DNA from: Terriglobia bacterium
Lineage (GTDB): Bacteria > Acidobacteriota > Terriglobia > Terriglobales > Acidobacteriaceae
Direction: 5' to 3'
Assembly: GCA_020073495.1 (NCBI GenBank)
Contig: JAIQFD010000003.1
Coordinates: 1-64,000 of the forward strand
DNA length: 64,000 nt
The translations under genes were made by a program, and so were the position numbers. This document shows positions 16,835-25,014 of the stretch, in pieces. The stretch's first letter is position 1; each line of letters starts with the position of its first letter. The notes below the pieces were generated by a model. That model saw only the letters and a list, made by a program, of their open reading frames with translations. It did not search any database and was not told the DNA's origin.

Positions 16835-17800
16835 ATGGAATCGAAGGCTCCGGATCCGATGGGCGGAAACCGCACGGCTTCCCTGCCCTCCAACGGAGAC
16901 CATCATTTCGTGCCCAGCACGACCCCGGCGATGCGGGCGCTGGAGCGGACCATGGCAGACATCGCCGCCACCGACATGCCAGTGCTCGTGATCGGAGAGA
17001 GTGGGACGGGCAAGGGTGCAATCGCCTATCGCATCCACCAACTCTCGCGACGCCGCAACCAGCCCTTCGTGAAGATGAATTGCGCGGCGCTGTCGGGCGA
17101 CTTCCTGAACGGCCCGTTCTCCAACGGCAGCACACCCAGCGTGCACGAAACCACCCTCTTCCTGGACGAGATCGGCGAATTGGACGCGGCGCTGCAGTCG
17201 AAGCTGGTGTACGCGCTGCCCGATGGAGATCTGGACGAGGGCGAGCAGTGCCTGGGAGCACGCATCATCTCGGCCACGCAGCGCAACCTGGAAAAGGAGA
17301 TGCGTGGGGGACGGTTCCGCGAAGATCTCTACTTCCGGCTGAGCGGCGTCTGCCTGCGACTTCCCCTGCTGCGCCAGCGGAAGGAAGACATTCCTGCGCT
17401 GGCGGAACACTTCCTGACCAAGTACGCCGCGCTGTTCAGCCGCCGTAAACCCGACCTGACGCCCCAGACGCTGCACATCCTGCTGGAGCACACCTGGCCG
17501 GGAAACATCCGCGAACTCGAGCACGCCATGCAGAAAGTAGTGGCGCTGGGGGACGAGCGGGTGGCGCTGGCCGATCTGCGCGGGACGAAGGCGCACGAGC
17601 CGAGCCCTGGAATCGAGTTGGAAGGGATGTCGCTGAAGGAGGCGGCGCGCGCCGCCTCACGCCAGGCGGAACGGGAGCTGATCCTGAAGGTGCTGTCGCG
17701 TACCCGGTGGAACCGCAAGCGGGCCGCCCAGGAGCTCCAGATCAGCTACAAGGCGCTGCTGTACAAGTTGAAACAGATCGGAGTGGATTCGGCTGGATAG
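16835..17800 (+). CDS. sigma-54-activator-like AAA+ regulator lacking receiver domain and GAFTGA loop
   Basis: 321 aa; the ATG at 16835 follows GGGAGG by 5 nt. The AAA+ core is intact in outline: Walker A GESGTGKG (54-61), Walker B TLFLDEIGEL (107-116), sensor I ATQRN (147-151), arginine-finger region GRFREDLYFRL, and sensor II WPGNIREL (221-228). A Fis-type helix-turn-helix NRKRAAQELQISYKALLYKL closes the protein (293-312). There is no N-terminal receiver, unlike PrsR of classical XrtA loci. Between NCAAL (82-86) and Walker B, the usual ~40 residues bearing the sigma-54-contacting GAFTGA loop are replaced by about 20 residues (SGDFLNGPFSNGSTPSVHET). It probably binds DNA but may not open sigma-54 promoters itself; it could act with sigma-70, or as a repressor or partner of another activator. 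Confidence 0.85.
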   Translation: MESKAPDPMGGNRTASLPSNGDHHFVPSTTPAMRALERTMADIAATDMPVLVIGESGTGKGAIAYRIHQLSRRRNQPFVKMNCAALSGDFLNGPFSNGSTPSVHETTLFLDEIGELDAALQSKLVYALPDGDLDEGEQCLGARIISATQRNLEKEMRGGRFREDLYFRLSGVCLRLPLLRQRKEDIPALAEHFLTKYAALFSRRKPDLTPQTLHILLEHTWPGNIRELEHAMQKVVALGDERVALADLRGTKAHEPSPGIELEGMSLKEAARAASRQAERELILKVLSRTRWNRKRAAQELQISYKALLYKLKQIGVDSAG

Positions 17801-17827
17801 AAAAGAATCGCAAACGAGGAGATGGAG

Positions 17828-18457
17828 ATGAACAAGAGGATCGCGCTTGCATTCATGACCATGCTGCTGTTGAGCTTTGCGGTGGTCGCCCAGGAAAAGG
17901 AGCAGAAGAAAGCGGGCCAGAAAGAGGCGGAGGTCACAGAGCAGAAGCCCGCGCCAGCGCCGGAGCCGGCATCCGAGGAGTATGTCATCGGCCCGGAAGA
18001 CGTGCTGCATATCAACGTTTGGAAAGAACCGGAGCTGTCGGGACAAGTCGCGGTCCGCCCCGATGGAAAGATCTCGTTGGCGCTTCTGAACGATCTGCAG
18101 GCCGCCGGCTGTACGCCCTTGAAGCTCGCTGCCGACATCGGCGAGAAGCTCAAGCAGTACGTGACCGACCCGCGGGTGACGGTGACGGTGGCGCAGATGA
18201 ACAGCCGGCGCATCTTCATCATGGGCGAGGTAGGACGGGCAGGGGCATTTCCCATGCTGCCCAACATGACCCTGATGCAGGCGTTTTCCAGCGCCGGCGG
18301 GTTCTCGCCTTTCGCCAAGATCAAGAAGATCTACATGCTGCGCACCGAAAACGGCAAGCAGACCAAGATGCCAATCAACTACAAGGCGCTGATCAGCGGG
18401 AGCGCGCCGGAACTGAACATCCGGCTAAAACCAGGTGACACCATCGTCGTCCCGTAG
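17828..18457 (+). CDS. polysaccharide export protein (Wza/OMA type, XrtA-associated)
   Basis: 209 aa. The ATG at 17828 is preferred over 17822 because GAGGAG (17816-17821) is then 6 nt away. Signal peptide MNKRIALAFMTMLLLSFAVV, cleaved near AQA/E; there is no lipobox Cys. An acidic/Lys/Pro/Ala linker (EKEQKKAGQKEAEV...) precedes the poly-export domain: YVIGPEDVLHINVWKEPELS...VRPDGKISLALLNDLQAAG, then one SLBB-like domain from about residue 125 (IFIMGEVGRAGAFPML) to the end (LKPGDTIVVP). Periplasmic or outer-membrane component of EPS export. Shorter than E. coli Wza, which is normal for this export subfamily. 27 bp after the regulator gene. Confidence 0.87.
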   Translation: MNKRIALAFMTMLLLSFAVVAQEKEQKKAGQKEAEVTEQKPAPAPEPASEEYVIGPEDVLHINVWKEPELSGQVAVRPDGKISLALLNDLQAAGCTPLKLAADIGEKLKQYVTDPRVTVTVAQMNSRRIFIMGEVGRAGAFPMLPNMTLMQAFSSAGGFSPFAKIKKIYMLRTENGKQTKMPINYKALISGSAPELNIRLKPGDTIVVP

Positions 18458-18468
18458 GTGGGTGAGCT

Positions 18469-20073
18469 ATGACGAAGACAAAGACAATCTGGATGGCGCT
18501 GCTGGTCCTGTCGGCCGGCTGCATTGCGACGGCGGAGCAGCCGGTGGTGTGGTATCCCGCGCAGCAGGCGCAAGACTCGCAGTCGACACAGGCGCCGTCG
18601 GGGCAAGCCGGGCAGCAGCCCTCGACGCAATCCGGCCAGCCGCAAGGCGGTCAGCAGCCCAGTACGCAGCCTGGTCAGCAGCCTGGTGTCCAGCCGGGCC
18701 AGCAACCGGGTGCTCAGCCGGGTCAGCAGCCAGCCGCACCAGGCACGGCGTCCGGCAACATGCCCGATCCGCGGCTGGACCAGCCGATGCAGCCCATCGG
18801 CCCCGCTGAGCCGGCGGCGCAGACCACGGAGCCGGCGCCCGGGGCAGCGCCCATGCTGCCGGACATGACGCCGTTGAACAGTCCGCAGGAACTGACGCTC
18901 GGTACACCCCGCGATTGGAGCGGGCGCAGCTCCGTGACGCCGAGCTTCCGCTTCTCCACGTCGGTTAATGCTACGAGCGGCATCCCTGGGGCGGGAACCG
19001 AGGCGAGCGGCAACATGTCGGCCACGGTCGTTGTGCTGCACTCGTGGGCACGCGCCGGATTGAACTTCAACTACACAGCGGGCGGCAACCTGTACTCCAG
19101 CCACTCCGAACTGAATTCTGCGTACCAGGATTTTTCTCTAGGCCTGAATCTTACTCGCAACCATTGGAGCATGTCCCTCACAGACGCCGCCAGCTACCTG
19201 CCCGACTCGGCATTCGGTTTCTACGGGACGCAGTTCCTGGGCGGCGGGAGCGGCCTGGGTACCGGATATTTGCCCAACCAATCCATCCTCACGGTGGGCG
19301 GCAGCCGAATCAGCAACACCGTTGTGGGCTCGGCCAACTACAAAATGAGCCCGAAGTCGTCCATGCACTTTTCCGCGACCTGGGGCATCCTCCGGGACCA
19401 AGGCGGCGGACTCACCAACGATGACAACCTGAACTTCGGCGCCGGCTTCGACCGCAAGGTCGGTGGAACCGGCACGATCGGAGTCAGCTACGCGGCTTCC
19501 CTCTACGGCTTCGGCGGGAGCAACCAGAGCGTCGTCACCCACAGCATCAGTCTGTCTTATGGGCGGCGCGTGGTGGGCAAGCTGGCGCTGCAACTGGGCG
19601 GGGGAGCGGAGATCCGACCCTACGACGATCCGAAGTTGGGATCGGCCACCGCTGTGTCGTATTCCATCCGCTCCGGGCTCACGTACCAGGTCGGCCGGAT
19701 GCACTGGTCTTCGTCTTTAACGCATTACACCAGCGGTGGGTCGGGCGTGCTCTACGGCGCGGATACTTGGCAATGGAACGTGGGTACCGGCCGGATGATC
19801 GGACGCCAGTGGAATACCGGCGTGAACTTCGGCATCGCACGGAATACCTCACTTTCCGGGGTGGGGGCAGCGCAAGCAACGTTCAACTCGCAGTTCGTAA
19901 GCGTCCAGATCAGCCGCATTCTCACCCGCGAATGCAGCGTGTTCCTCAACTACAACTTACAGCACCAGACGTCGAATTTCCCAATCTGTCTTGGGTGCGG
20001 CGATTCTTATGCGCGGCACATGGTGGGCCTCGGATTCAACTGGCAGGGCCGCCCGATGACGGGATGGTTCTAA
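18469..20073 (+). CDS. outer-membrane beta-barrel protein with Q/P/G-rich linker (XrtA-system)
   Basis: 534 aa. Signal peptide about residues 1-22 (WMALLVLSAGCIATA; the Cys is not in a good lipobox). Residues 36-90 are low-complexity Gln/Pro/Gly/Ser repeats built on QPGQQPG. From about residue 150 the sequence alternates aromatic and polar residues in beta-strand fashion (AGLNFNYTAGGNLYSSHSEL, SMHFSATWGILRDQ, WNTGVNFGIARN) and ends in GRPMTGWF with a terminal Phe, as in outer-membrane barrels. Position between the Wza-like and Wzz-like genes corresponds to that of the uncharacterised XrtA-system outer-membrane protein of classical loci, but identity of family is inferred from context. Likely a barrel for polymer passage. 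Confidence 0.65.
   Translation: MTKTKTIWMALLVLSAGCIATAEQPVVWYPAQQAQDSQSTQAPSGQAGQQPSTQSGQPQGGQQPSTQPGQQPGVQPGQQPGAQPGQQPAAPGTASGNMPDPRLDQPMQPIGPAEPAAQTTEPAPGAAPMLPDMTPLNSPQELTLGTPRDWSGRSSVTPSFRFSTSVNATSGIPGAGTEASGNMSATVVVLHSWARAGLNFNYTAGGNLYSSHSELNSAYQDFSLGLNLTRNHWSMSLTDAASYLPDSAFGFYGTQFLGGGSGLGTGYLPNQSILTVGGSRISNTVVGSANYKMSPKSSMHFSATWGILRDQGGGLTNDDNLNFGAGFDRKVGGTGTIGVSYAASLYGFGGSNQSVVTHSISLSYGRRVVGKLALQLGGGAEIRPYDDPKLGSATAVSYSIRSGLTYQVGRMHWSSSLTHYTSGGSGVLYGADTWQWNVGTGRMIGRQWNTGVNFGIARNTSLSGVGAAQATFNSQFVSVQISRILTRECSVFLNYNLQHQTSNFPICLGCGDSYARHMVGLGFNWQGRPMTGWF
18574..18738 (+). repeat. in-gene Q/P/G low-complexity repeat
   Basis: Codes for residues 36-90 of the barrel protein. Imperfect units of QPGQQPG / TQPGQQPG are encoded by repeated CAGCCGGGTCAGCAG-like DNA, so length changes by slippage are likely. 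Coding, not a CRISPR array: no spacers. Confidence 0.75.
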
Positions 20074-20111
20074 TGAGATCGTCTAAAAGAGAACGGACGG
20101 GGAGCTAGAAA

Positions 20112-21692
20112 ATGTTCGGACATCGTGAAATGAGCGTCGAAGATTACCTGGCGATGCTGCGGCGGCGTGTGTGGTGGATCATCGTGCCGGTTCTGGTGGC
20201 GCCGCTGCTGGCCCTGGGTGTCACCTTCCTGCTTCCCAACCGCTACACCTCGCGCACGCTGGTGCTGATCGAACAGCAGAAGGTGCCCGAGAAGTACGTC
20301 AACGCGATGGGCAATGAAGACCTGGGAGAGCGGCTGGCGACGATGCAGGAACAGATCCTGAGCCGCACCCGGCTGCAGCCGATCATCGAGCGCTTCGGCC
20401 TCTACAAAGAGGACGTCAACAAGATGCCGATGGAGGAGCTGGTCGAGCGGATGCGGAGGAGCATCGCGGTGGCAGCGGTCAAGGCTGATTTCCAGAACGC
20501 CCGTGGAGGACAGGGTCTTCCCGGCTTCTACATCTCGTTCACGGTCGACAACCCACGCCTAGCCCAGCAGGTCTGCGCGGAAATCACTTCGATGTTCATG
20601 TCGGAGAACCTCAAAGCGCGGGAGCAGAGCGCGCAAGGGACGACCGAGTTCCTGGCAAAACAACTGGAGGACGCTAAACGCAAGCTTGACGACCTGGACT
20701 CAAAGCTGGCGGTCTTTAAGGGGAAGAATCTGGGCCGGCTGCCGGGACAAGAGGGGAGCAACATGGGCATTTTGATGTCGCTCAACACTCAGCTGGACGC
20801 AACCACCCAGGCGCTCAATCGTGCGCAGCAGGACCGGACCTACGCCGAGACCCTGCTGTCGCAGCAGATGGCAGCGTGGGAAGCGACCGGCGATGCCGCC
20901 GGAGGGCCGGTGACCCTGCAGCAACAGCTTGCGGCTGCCCAGGCGAACCTCAACCTCCTTGAGACGCACTACACGACTGATCATCCGGATGTCATCAAGG
21001 CGCGCCAGACTGTGGACGAGCTCAAGAAGAAGCTCGACGCCACAGACGATGCGCCCAAGACCGATGCCAAGCCGAAGAAATCCAATCGGCTCGAGCCTCA
21101 GAACGTCGCGCAGCTTCGGACGACGCTGCATGCGCTGGACCAGGAGATCGCCGGACGCAAGCAGCAGCAACTGCGACTGCAGAAGCAAATCTCCGAGTAC
21201 CAAGCCAAGGTGTCGTCGGCACCGATGATCGAAGAAGAAGCCAAGAGCCTGATGCGCGACTACCAGACTGCACTCGGCTTCTACAACGAACTGCTGGCAA
21301 AGAAGACGCAGTCGGAGATGACGGGCGACATGGAGCGCCGGCAACAGGGCGAGAACTTCCGCGTCATGGACCCGGCAAACCTGCCGGAAAAACCAAGCTT
21401 CCCGGACCGGGTGATGTTCACCTCGGGAGGCGCGATCGCGGGATTGGGCCTGGGGCTGGGGCTGGCCTTCCTGATGGAGCTGCGCGACAAGTCGCTGCGC
21501 AGCGAGCAGGACATCGAGTTCTACCTCGAGCTGCCAACGCTGGCGCAGGTGCCTACGGTAGGCCAGAACATCCCGGTCAACGGCGACAGGCGCCACTGGT
21601 GGCAGCGAAAGAAGAAGAAAGAGACAGAGGCTGAGGTGGCCGCCGCCGCGGCCAAGAGCGACGTCCAGGTGGAGCACGGAGTCGAGGCCTAG
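20112..21692 (+). CDS. XrtA-system polysaccharide chain-length determinant (Wzz family)
   Basis: 526 aa inner-membrane protein. N-terminal membrane segment around residues 22-41 (VWWIIVPVLVAPLLALGVTF) and a second near residue 440 (VMFTSGGAIAGLGLGLGLAF) bracket a large periplasmic domain with long coiled coils (roughly 150-400, e.g. LEDAKRKLDDLDSKLAVFKG). The proline-containing motif PANLPEKPSFPDR just before the second segment is typical of Wzz/GumC proteins. No cytoplasmic kinase domain is fused; the kinase is separate at 22633-23604. Controls EPS chain length and couples the kinase to the exporter. The tail ends in KKKKETEAEVAAAAAKSD. GGGAG precedes the ATG. Confidence 0.9.
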   Translation: MFGHREMSVEDYLAMLRRRVWWIIVPVLVAPLLALGVTFLLPNRYTSRTLVLIEQQKVPEKYVNAMGNEDLGERLATMQEQILSRTRLQPIIERFGLYKEDVNKMPMEELVERMRRSIAVAAVKADFQNARGGQGLPGFYISFTVDNPRLAQQVCAEITSMFMSENLKAREQSAQGTTEFLAKQLEDAKRKLDDLDSKLAVFKGKNLGRLPGQEGSNMGILMSLNTQLDATTQALNRAQQDRTYAETLLSQQMAAWEATGDAAGGPVTLQQQLAAAQANLNLLETHYTTDHPDVIKARQTVDELKKKLDATDDAPKTDAKPKKSNRLEPQNVAQLRTTLHALDQEIAGRKQQQLRLQKQISEYQAKVSSAPMIEEEAKSLMRDYQTALGFYNELLAKKTQSEMTGDMERRQQGENFRVMDPANLPEKPSFPDRVMFTSGGAIAGLGLGLGLAFLMELRDKSLRSEQDIEFYLELPTLAQVPTVGQNIPVNGDRRHWWQRKKKKETEAEVAAAAAKSDVQVEHGVEA

Positions 21693-21695
21693 GAC

Positions 21696-22649
21696 ATGTA
21701 CAAGAACTTTTTTGGCCTGCGGGCCAACCCGTTCAACGTGAATCCCGACCCGCGTTACCTGTACCTGACGCGGGCCACGCACGAGGCCCTGGCCTGCCTG
21801 ACCTACGGCATCCAGAGCCGCAAGGGGTTCGTGCTGCTGACGGGCGAAGTCGGGACGGGCAAGACGACGCTGCTGAACAAGCTGCTGGACTGGCTGCACC
21901 GGCAGCGGGTCTCGACGGCGTTCATCTTCAACCCGCGCCTGAACGTGACCCAGTTCTTCGACTTCATGATGGCGGACTTCGGCATCCCCTGCGAGTCTCA
22001 GCTCAAGAGCCAGGTACTGCTCAAGCTGAACCACTGGCTGCTGGAGCGCTACCGAGTCGGGGAAACGGCGGTGCTTGTGGTGGACGAAGCGCAAAACCTT
22101 TCGCCCCAGGTGCTAGAGGAGATCCGTCTGCTGACCAATCTGGAGACGACGTCGGAGAAACTCCTGCAGATCGTGCTGTGCGGCCAGCCCGAGCTGGAGA
22201 TGAAACTGCGCCGCCCGGAGCTGCGGCAGCTGCGCCAGCGCATCACGTTGCGCTGCAAGACGCACCCGCTCACGGATGAAGAGACATCGCAATACGTCGC
22301 GCAGCGGCTGAAGATCGCGGGCTCGAACGGCCACGTGATCTTCACGCCCGACGCCGTGGACACGATCCAGAGGTACTCGCGGGGAATCCCGCGCGTCATC
22401 AACCTGCTCTGCGAGCACACGCTGATCAGCGCGTTCGTGGACCAGCAGAAACAGATCAAGGGCGACCGGGTGGAAGAGGTCGCCAAGGAATTCGAGTTGG
22501 ATGTTGTGGATCCGACGGCGCCTGGGGGTGAGGACCTGGGCCTGAAGGAAGCCGTGCAGAGCCTGCATGAAGCGGCAGAACGCTTGCGGGAAGTACAGGC
22601 CCAGGCGGCAGCCGTACCCAGGAAAGGAACGTATGAGCCGAATTCATGA
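21696..22649 (+). CDS. XrtA-associated ExeA-like ATPase
   Basis: 317 aa. Starts MYKNFFGLRANPFNVNPDPR, the signature opening of the ExeA/XrtA-associated ATPase family. Walker A GEVGTGKTT lies at about residues 49-57 and Walker B AVLVVDEAQN near 125; sensor-like QIVLCGQPELEMKL and the C-terminal IPRVINLLCEHTLI are typical. Cytoplasmic AAA+ ATPase, always encoded beside the chain-length protein and kinase in XrtA loci; its exact role in export is not known. 3 bp after the chain-length gene; its last 17 bases overlap the kinase gene. Confidence 0.9.
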   Translation: MYKNFFGLRANPFNVNPDPRYLYLTRATHEALACLTYGIQSRKGFVLLTGEVGTGKTTLLNKLLDWLHRQRVSTAFIFNPRLNVTQFFDFMMADFGIPCESQLKSQVLLKLNHWLLERYRVGETAVLVVDEAQNLSPQVLEEIRLLTNLETTSEKLLQIVLCGQPELEMKLRRPELRQLRQRITLRCKTHPLTDEETSQYVAQRLKIAGSNGHVIFTPDAVDTIQRYSRGIPRVINLLCEHTLISAFVDQQKQIKGDRVEEVAKEFELDVVDPTAPGGEDLGLKEAVQSLHEAAERLREVQAQAAAVPRKGTYEPNS

Positions 22650-23604
22650 AGCATTGAAGAAGGCAGAACAGGATCGGGCCCAGGCGGGAGGAGCGGGGGC
22701 CGCGCAGGCGCCGTCGATCGAGGCGCCCATTGAGTCGCTGGCCGCGCCCGTGGATGATCTGGCCCGCGAAACCGTCCCCGCCGTACTGCCGGCCGCCGTG
22801 CAGACGGCGCTGGCGGAGATGACGGGGTTCGGACAGCTCTCGTCCGACGACCTGCACGCCAAGTGCCGCATGGGGGACTGGAAGCCCGACAAGGCCAAGA
22901 TGCTTTTCTTCGATCGCAAGAACAACCAGATGGTGGTGGGGTCGGAGGAATTCCGGACCTTGCGCTCCAAACTGTACCAGGTGCGTGCCAAGCAGACATT
23001 GCGCACGGTGCTGGTCTCGAGTGCCCTGCCTGGCGAAGGGAAATCGTTCGTCGCGGCCAATCTGGCGCAGGTGATAGTCCGGCAAAGCGGGCGCAAGGCG
23101 CTTCTGGTCGACGCCGACCTGCGTTGGTCGCGTCTGCACGAATACCTAGGAACGGCGATCACGCCCGGGCTCACCGAGTACCTGCGCGGCGCGGCGACCG
23201 AGTTCGAGGTCATCCAGCGCGGCCCGCTCGACAACCTGTATTTCATCGCCGGGGGCACACCGGCGCAGCAGCCTGCCGAACTTATCGGCAATGGCCGGCT
23301 GAGGGTCCTGCTGGAGAAGATGGCCACGACGTTCGACTGGGTCATCGTCGACTCGCCGCCGATCGTGCCCGTCTCCGACGCCGCCGTCATGGCCGAGATG
23401 TGCGACGGCGTGCTCATGGTGGTGCAGGCGGAGGTCACGCCGCTGGAGATGGCGCAGAAGGCGCGCCTGGAGTTCCACAACAAGCCGCTGCTGGGGGTGG
23501 TGCTGAACCAGGTCGAGGCCAAGAGGTCGTACAGCAGCTACTACTACTACTACGGTGGCTACGGAAAAGATCGCAAGAAGCGGCAGGAGAAGGGGAAGAA
23601 GTAA
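22633..23604 (+). CDS. XrtA-associated tyrosine autokinase (BY-kinase)
   Basis: 323 aa. The start MSRIHEALKKAEQDR at 22633 matches the usual N-terminus and follows AGGAAAGGAAC. Walker A ALPGEGKSFVAANLAQ, Walker A' ALLVDADLRWSRLH and Walker B FDWVIVDSPP are all present. The C-terminus is tyrosine-rich (RSYSSYYYYYGGYG) then basic, giving the autophosphorylation cluster. Cytoplasmic kinase that cycles with the Wzz-like protein to control EPS polymerisation and export. Overlaps the ATPase gene. Confidence 0.92.
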   Translation: MSRIHEALKKAEQDRAQAGGAGAAQAPSIEAPIESLAAPVDDLARETVPAVLPAAVQTALAEMTGFGQLSSDDLHAKCRMGDWKPDKAKMLFFDRKNNQMVVGSEEFRTLRSKLYQVRAKQTLRTVLVSSALPGEGKSFVAANLAQVIVRQSGRKALLVDADLRWSRLHEYLGTAITPGLTEYLRGAATEFEVIQRGPLDNLYFIAGGTPAQQPAELIGNGRLRVLLEKMATTFDWVIVDSPPIVPVSDAAVMAEMCDGVLMVVQAEVTPLEMAQKARLEFHNKPLLGVVLNQVEAKRSYSSYYYYYGGYGKDRKKRQEKGKK

Positions 23605-23616
23605 GGGGACGAATCG

Positions 23617-24990
23617 TTGGTACGCCTGTTCCATGTTTACTACCCGATGCGGACGGTGGTGCTGTTCGCGGGCGAAGCTCTGCTCGTGATGCTGTCGTTC
23701 GTGATCGCGACCTTTGCGATCTTCCGCCAGGATGCGTTGCTGATCCTCAACTACGAGGGAGGGCTCTACAAGATTGCAGGCGTCACCGTGGTGGCTTTGC
23801 TTTGTTCCCATTACTTCGACCTGTACGAAACGCAAAGACTGGCCTCCAAGAGCGAGATTTATTTCCGCCTGCTGGTAGTGCTGGGCGTGCTCTCGTTCCT
23901 GCTTGCGGGGACGGAATATCTATTCCCGAAGCTGGTGCTGGAGAACGGGATCTCCCTGCTGGGCCTGTTCATCTTGACCGGGCTTCTCCTGTTGTGGCGG
24001 GCAGGATACGTGTGGCTGGTGCGCCAGCCGTTCCTGCGCGAGCGGGTGTACGTGATGGGCGGCGGGGAGCGCGCCGACCGCCTGGTCGAAGCGCTACGCA
24101 ACCAGCCGGAGCTGGGCATGGACGTGGTGGGCTGGGCGGGAGCCGTGGGCAACGGCTCGTTAAGCCGAGAGGAGATTGGCCAGATGCTGCTCAACGCCCG
24201 CCACAAACAGCCGGTGGATCGGGTCATCGTTGCCATGGGCGACCGGCGCGGACGGATGCCGGTGCGGGAATTGCTCGACCTGCGGCTCTCGGGCGTGAAA
24301 GTCGAAGACGCGACCTCGGTGCTGGAGAAGGTTTCCGGCAAGATCGAGGTGGACGATCTCCAGCCCAGCTGGCTGATCTTCTCCGACGGCTTCCGCATCA
24401 ACCATACGTTCCTGGTGGTGAAGCGCTTGATCTCGATCGTGGCCGGGATCGCCGTCTCGCTGGTGTTCCTGCCGCTGCTCCCGTTGGTCGCACTCGCGGT
24501 CAAGTTGTCGTCGCCGGGACCGATCTTTTACGGCCAGAAGAGAGTGGGCTTCCACGGCAAGGTCTTCACCTGCTGGAAATTCCGCACCATGCTCCAAGAC
24601 GCTGAGGCCAACGGCGCACAGTGGGCCACGGGCGACGACCCCCGTATCACGACGGTCGGCAAAATCCTGCGCAAGCTGCGGCTCGACGAGATCCCGCAGC
24701 TCTGGAACGTGCTGAGGGGAGAGATGGGGTTCGTCGGACCACGCCCGGAGCGGCCGGAATTCGTGGATTGGCTGAGCAAGGAGATCCCCTACTACAACCT
24801 GCGGCACATCGTCCCGCCGGGACTCACGGGTTGGGCGCAGGTCTCCTACGAGTACGGCGCTTCACTGGAAGAATCGAAGGAAAAGCTGCGCTACGACCTC
24901 TACTACATCAAGAATATCGCGCCCATGCTCGACTTGCTGATCGTGTTCATGACCATCAAGATCGTGCTGCTGGGACGGGGGAGCCGGTGA
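23617..24990 (+). CDS. undecaprenyl-phosphate sugar-phosphate transferase (XrtA-type)
   Basis: 457 aa. Starts at a TTG (23617) with AAGGGGAC upstream; the next in-frame ATG (23647) lacks a ribosome site and would trim the first segment. Four to five N-terminal membrane segments and a CoA-binding-like domain (YVMGGGERADRLVEALRNQP) precede the bacterial sugar transferase domain. In that domain KRLISIVAGIAVSLVFLPLL is the anchoring hairpin, followed by SSPGPIFYGQKRVGFHGK, FRTM, LRKLRLDEIPQLWNVLRGEM and GFVGPRPERPEF. It transfers a sugar-1-phosphate to undecaprenyl phosphate to start the EPS repeat unit. The sugar specificity cannot be read from sequence. Confidence 0.92.
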   Translation: MVRLFHVYYPMRTVVLFAGEALLVMLSFVIATFAIFRQDALLILNYEGGLYKIAGVTVVALLCSHYFDLYETQRLASKSEIYFRLLVVLGVLSFLLAGTEYLFPKLVLENGISLLGLFILTGLLLLWRAGYVWLVRQPFLRERVYVMGGGERADRLVEALRNQPELGMDVVGWAGAVGNGSLSREEIGQMLLNARHKQPVDRVIVAMGDRRGRMPVRELLDLRLSGVKVEDATSVLEKVSGKIEVDDLQPSWLIFSDGFRINHTFLVVKRLISIVAGIAVSLVFLPLLPLVALAVKLSSPGPIFYGQKRVGFHGKVFTCWKFRTMLQDAEANGAQWATGDDPRITTVGKILRKLRLDEIPQLWNVLRGEMGFVGPRPERPEFVDWLSKEIPYYNLRHIVPPGLTGWAQVSYEYGASLEESKEKLRYDLYYIKNIAPMLDLLIVFMTIKIVLLGRGSR

Positions 24991-25014
24991 ATCCGCCGCT
25001 TCCTTGATGAGCGC

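Noticed and set aside
18574-18738. Short tandem repeats that could suggest a CRISPR array
   Set aside because: In frame, encode QPGQQPG units, and have no unique spacers.
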